From positions 1 to 41,542 of the forward strand of contig JADKBU010000034.1 of NCBI GenBank assembly GCA_016714935.1: DNA of 41,542 nt. The letters run 5' to 3'. Each line of letters starts with the position of its first letter. Position 1 is the first letter of the stretch. Of the stretch, positions 41,526 through 41,542 are shown piece by piece. This DNA is from Candidatus Accumulibacter propinquus (GTDB lineage: Bacteria > Pseudomonadota > Gammaproteobacteria > Burkholderiales > Rhodocyclaceae). The position numbers and the translations under genes were made by a program. The notes under the pieces are model-generated. The model made no database searches, was not told the origin of the DNA, and saw nothing but the letters and a program-made list of their open reading frames with translations.

Positions 41526-41542
41526 CCGAGTTTTGCCGCGCC

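Larger units (their letters stand above)
38853..41542 (+). mobile_element. Left end of a tRNA-Cys integrative element
   Basis: The tRNA fragment's missing 5' side faces right, so the inserted DNA extends to the right. It begins with an integrase promoter and a tyrosine integrase, then a toxin-antitoxin-like trio, and runs out of the window. Its other end and cargo are not visible. The 122 bp between the protease stop and the tRNA fragment (38731-38852) hold no recognisable feature. Confidence 0.75.

Noticed and set aside
1..41542. CRISPR array
   Set aside because: No regularly spaced repeats or Cas-like genes were seen anywhere in the window.

Overview
The window is GC-rich bacterial chromosome. 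Its gene content points to a betaproteobacterium, most likely a Rhodocyclaceae/Accumulibacter-type organism. The signs are form II RuBisCO with CbbQ and CbbO, several PEP-CTERM exported proteins, two -24/-12 (sigma54) promoters in front of PEP-CTERM genes, a waaF/algC envelope cluster and a gap-pyk-fba glycolysis/Calvin operon. The taxonomic call is inference from gene families, not from a marker gene.

Layout. 1-1000: the tail of one PEP-CTERM protein and a complete PEP-CTERM C-type-lectin protein, each followed by a hairpin terminator. 1009-2848: a group II intron sitting directly behind the second terminator. 2985-5297: an AhpD-like redox protein and a soluble GAF-PAS histidine kinase. 5435-16874, all on the minus strand: ilvE, a small zinc-finger protein, a tightly coupled waaF / SnoaL-like / yheT-like / algC block, an EAL-HDOD protein, a periplasmic binding protein and a 1300-residue hybrid kinase. 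16981-19302: a frameshifted nudJ-like NUDIX gene, an exported conserved hypothetical protein, and mnmA. 19319-21956, minus strand: a relic of a PEP-CTERM SGNH esterase behind two paralogous FtsX-type permeases that have no adjacent ATPase.

22065-23360 holds a PEP-CTERM gene with a well-formed sigma54 promoter, upstream GTCGGA palindromes and a strong terminator. 23437-27181 is an unusual group: a nitroreductase-like flavoprotein divergent from a ThiF/E1-like adenylyltransferase and an O-methyltransferase. 27282-31472, minus strand, carries fba, pyk and gap, then a transketolase gene reduced to its two ends by a large internal deletion plus frameshifts. Divergent from it, 31749-36336 carries cbbM, cbbQ and cbbO, so carbon fixation and triose metabolism share one locus. 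36479-38730 holds a DNRLRE-type PEP-CTERM protein and a papain-like protease.

From 38853 to the right edge is the end of an integrative element: a 48-nt 3' fragment of tRNA-Cys (att site), a promoter with an overlapping operator-like palindrome, a tyrosine integrase, and a compact DUF4258 / XRE / HigA toxin-antitoxin-like trio. The element continues past the window.

The main points for a second look are the nitroreductase/ThiF/methyltransferase group, the tRNA-Cys island with its three-gene addiction-like module, the transketolase deletion inside the Calvin locus, the SGNH-PEP-CTERM relic, and the sigma54 control of PEP-CTERM genes.
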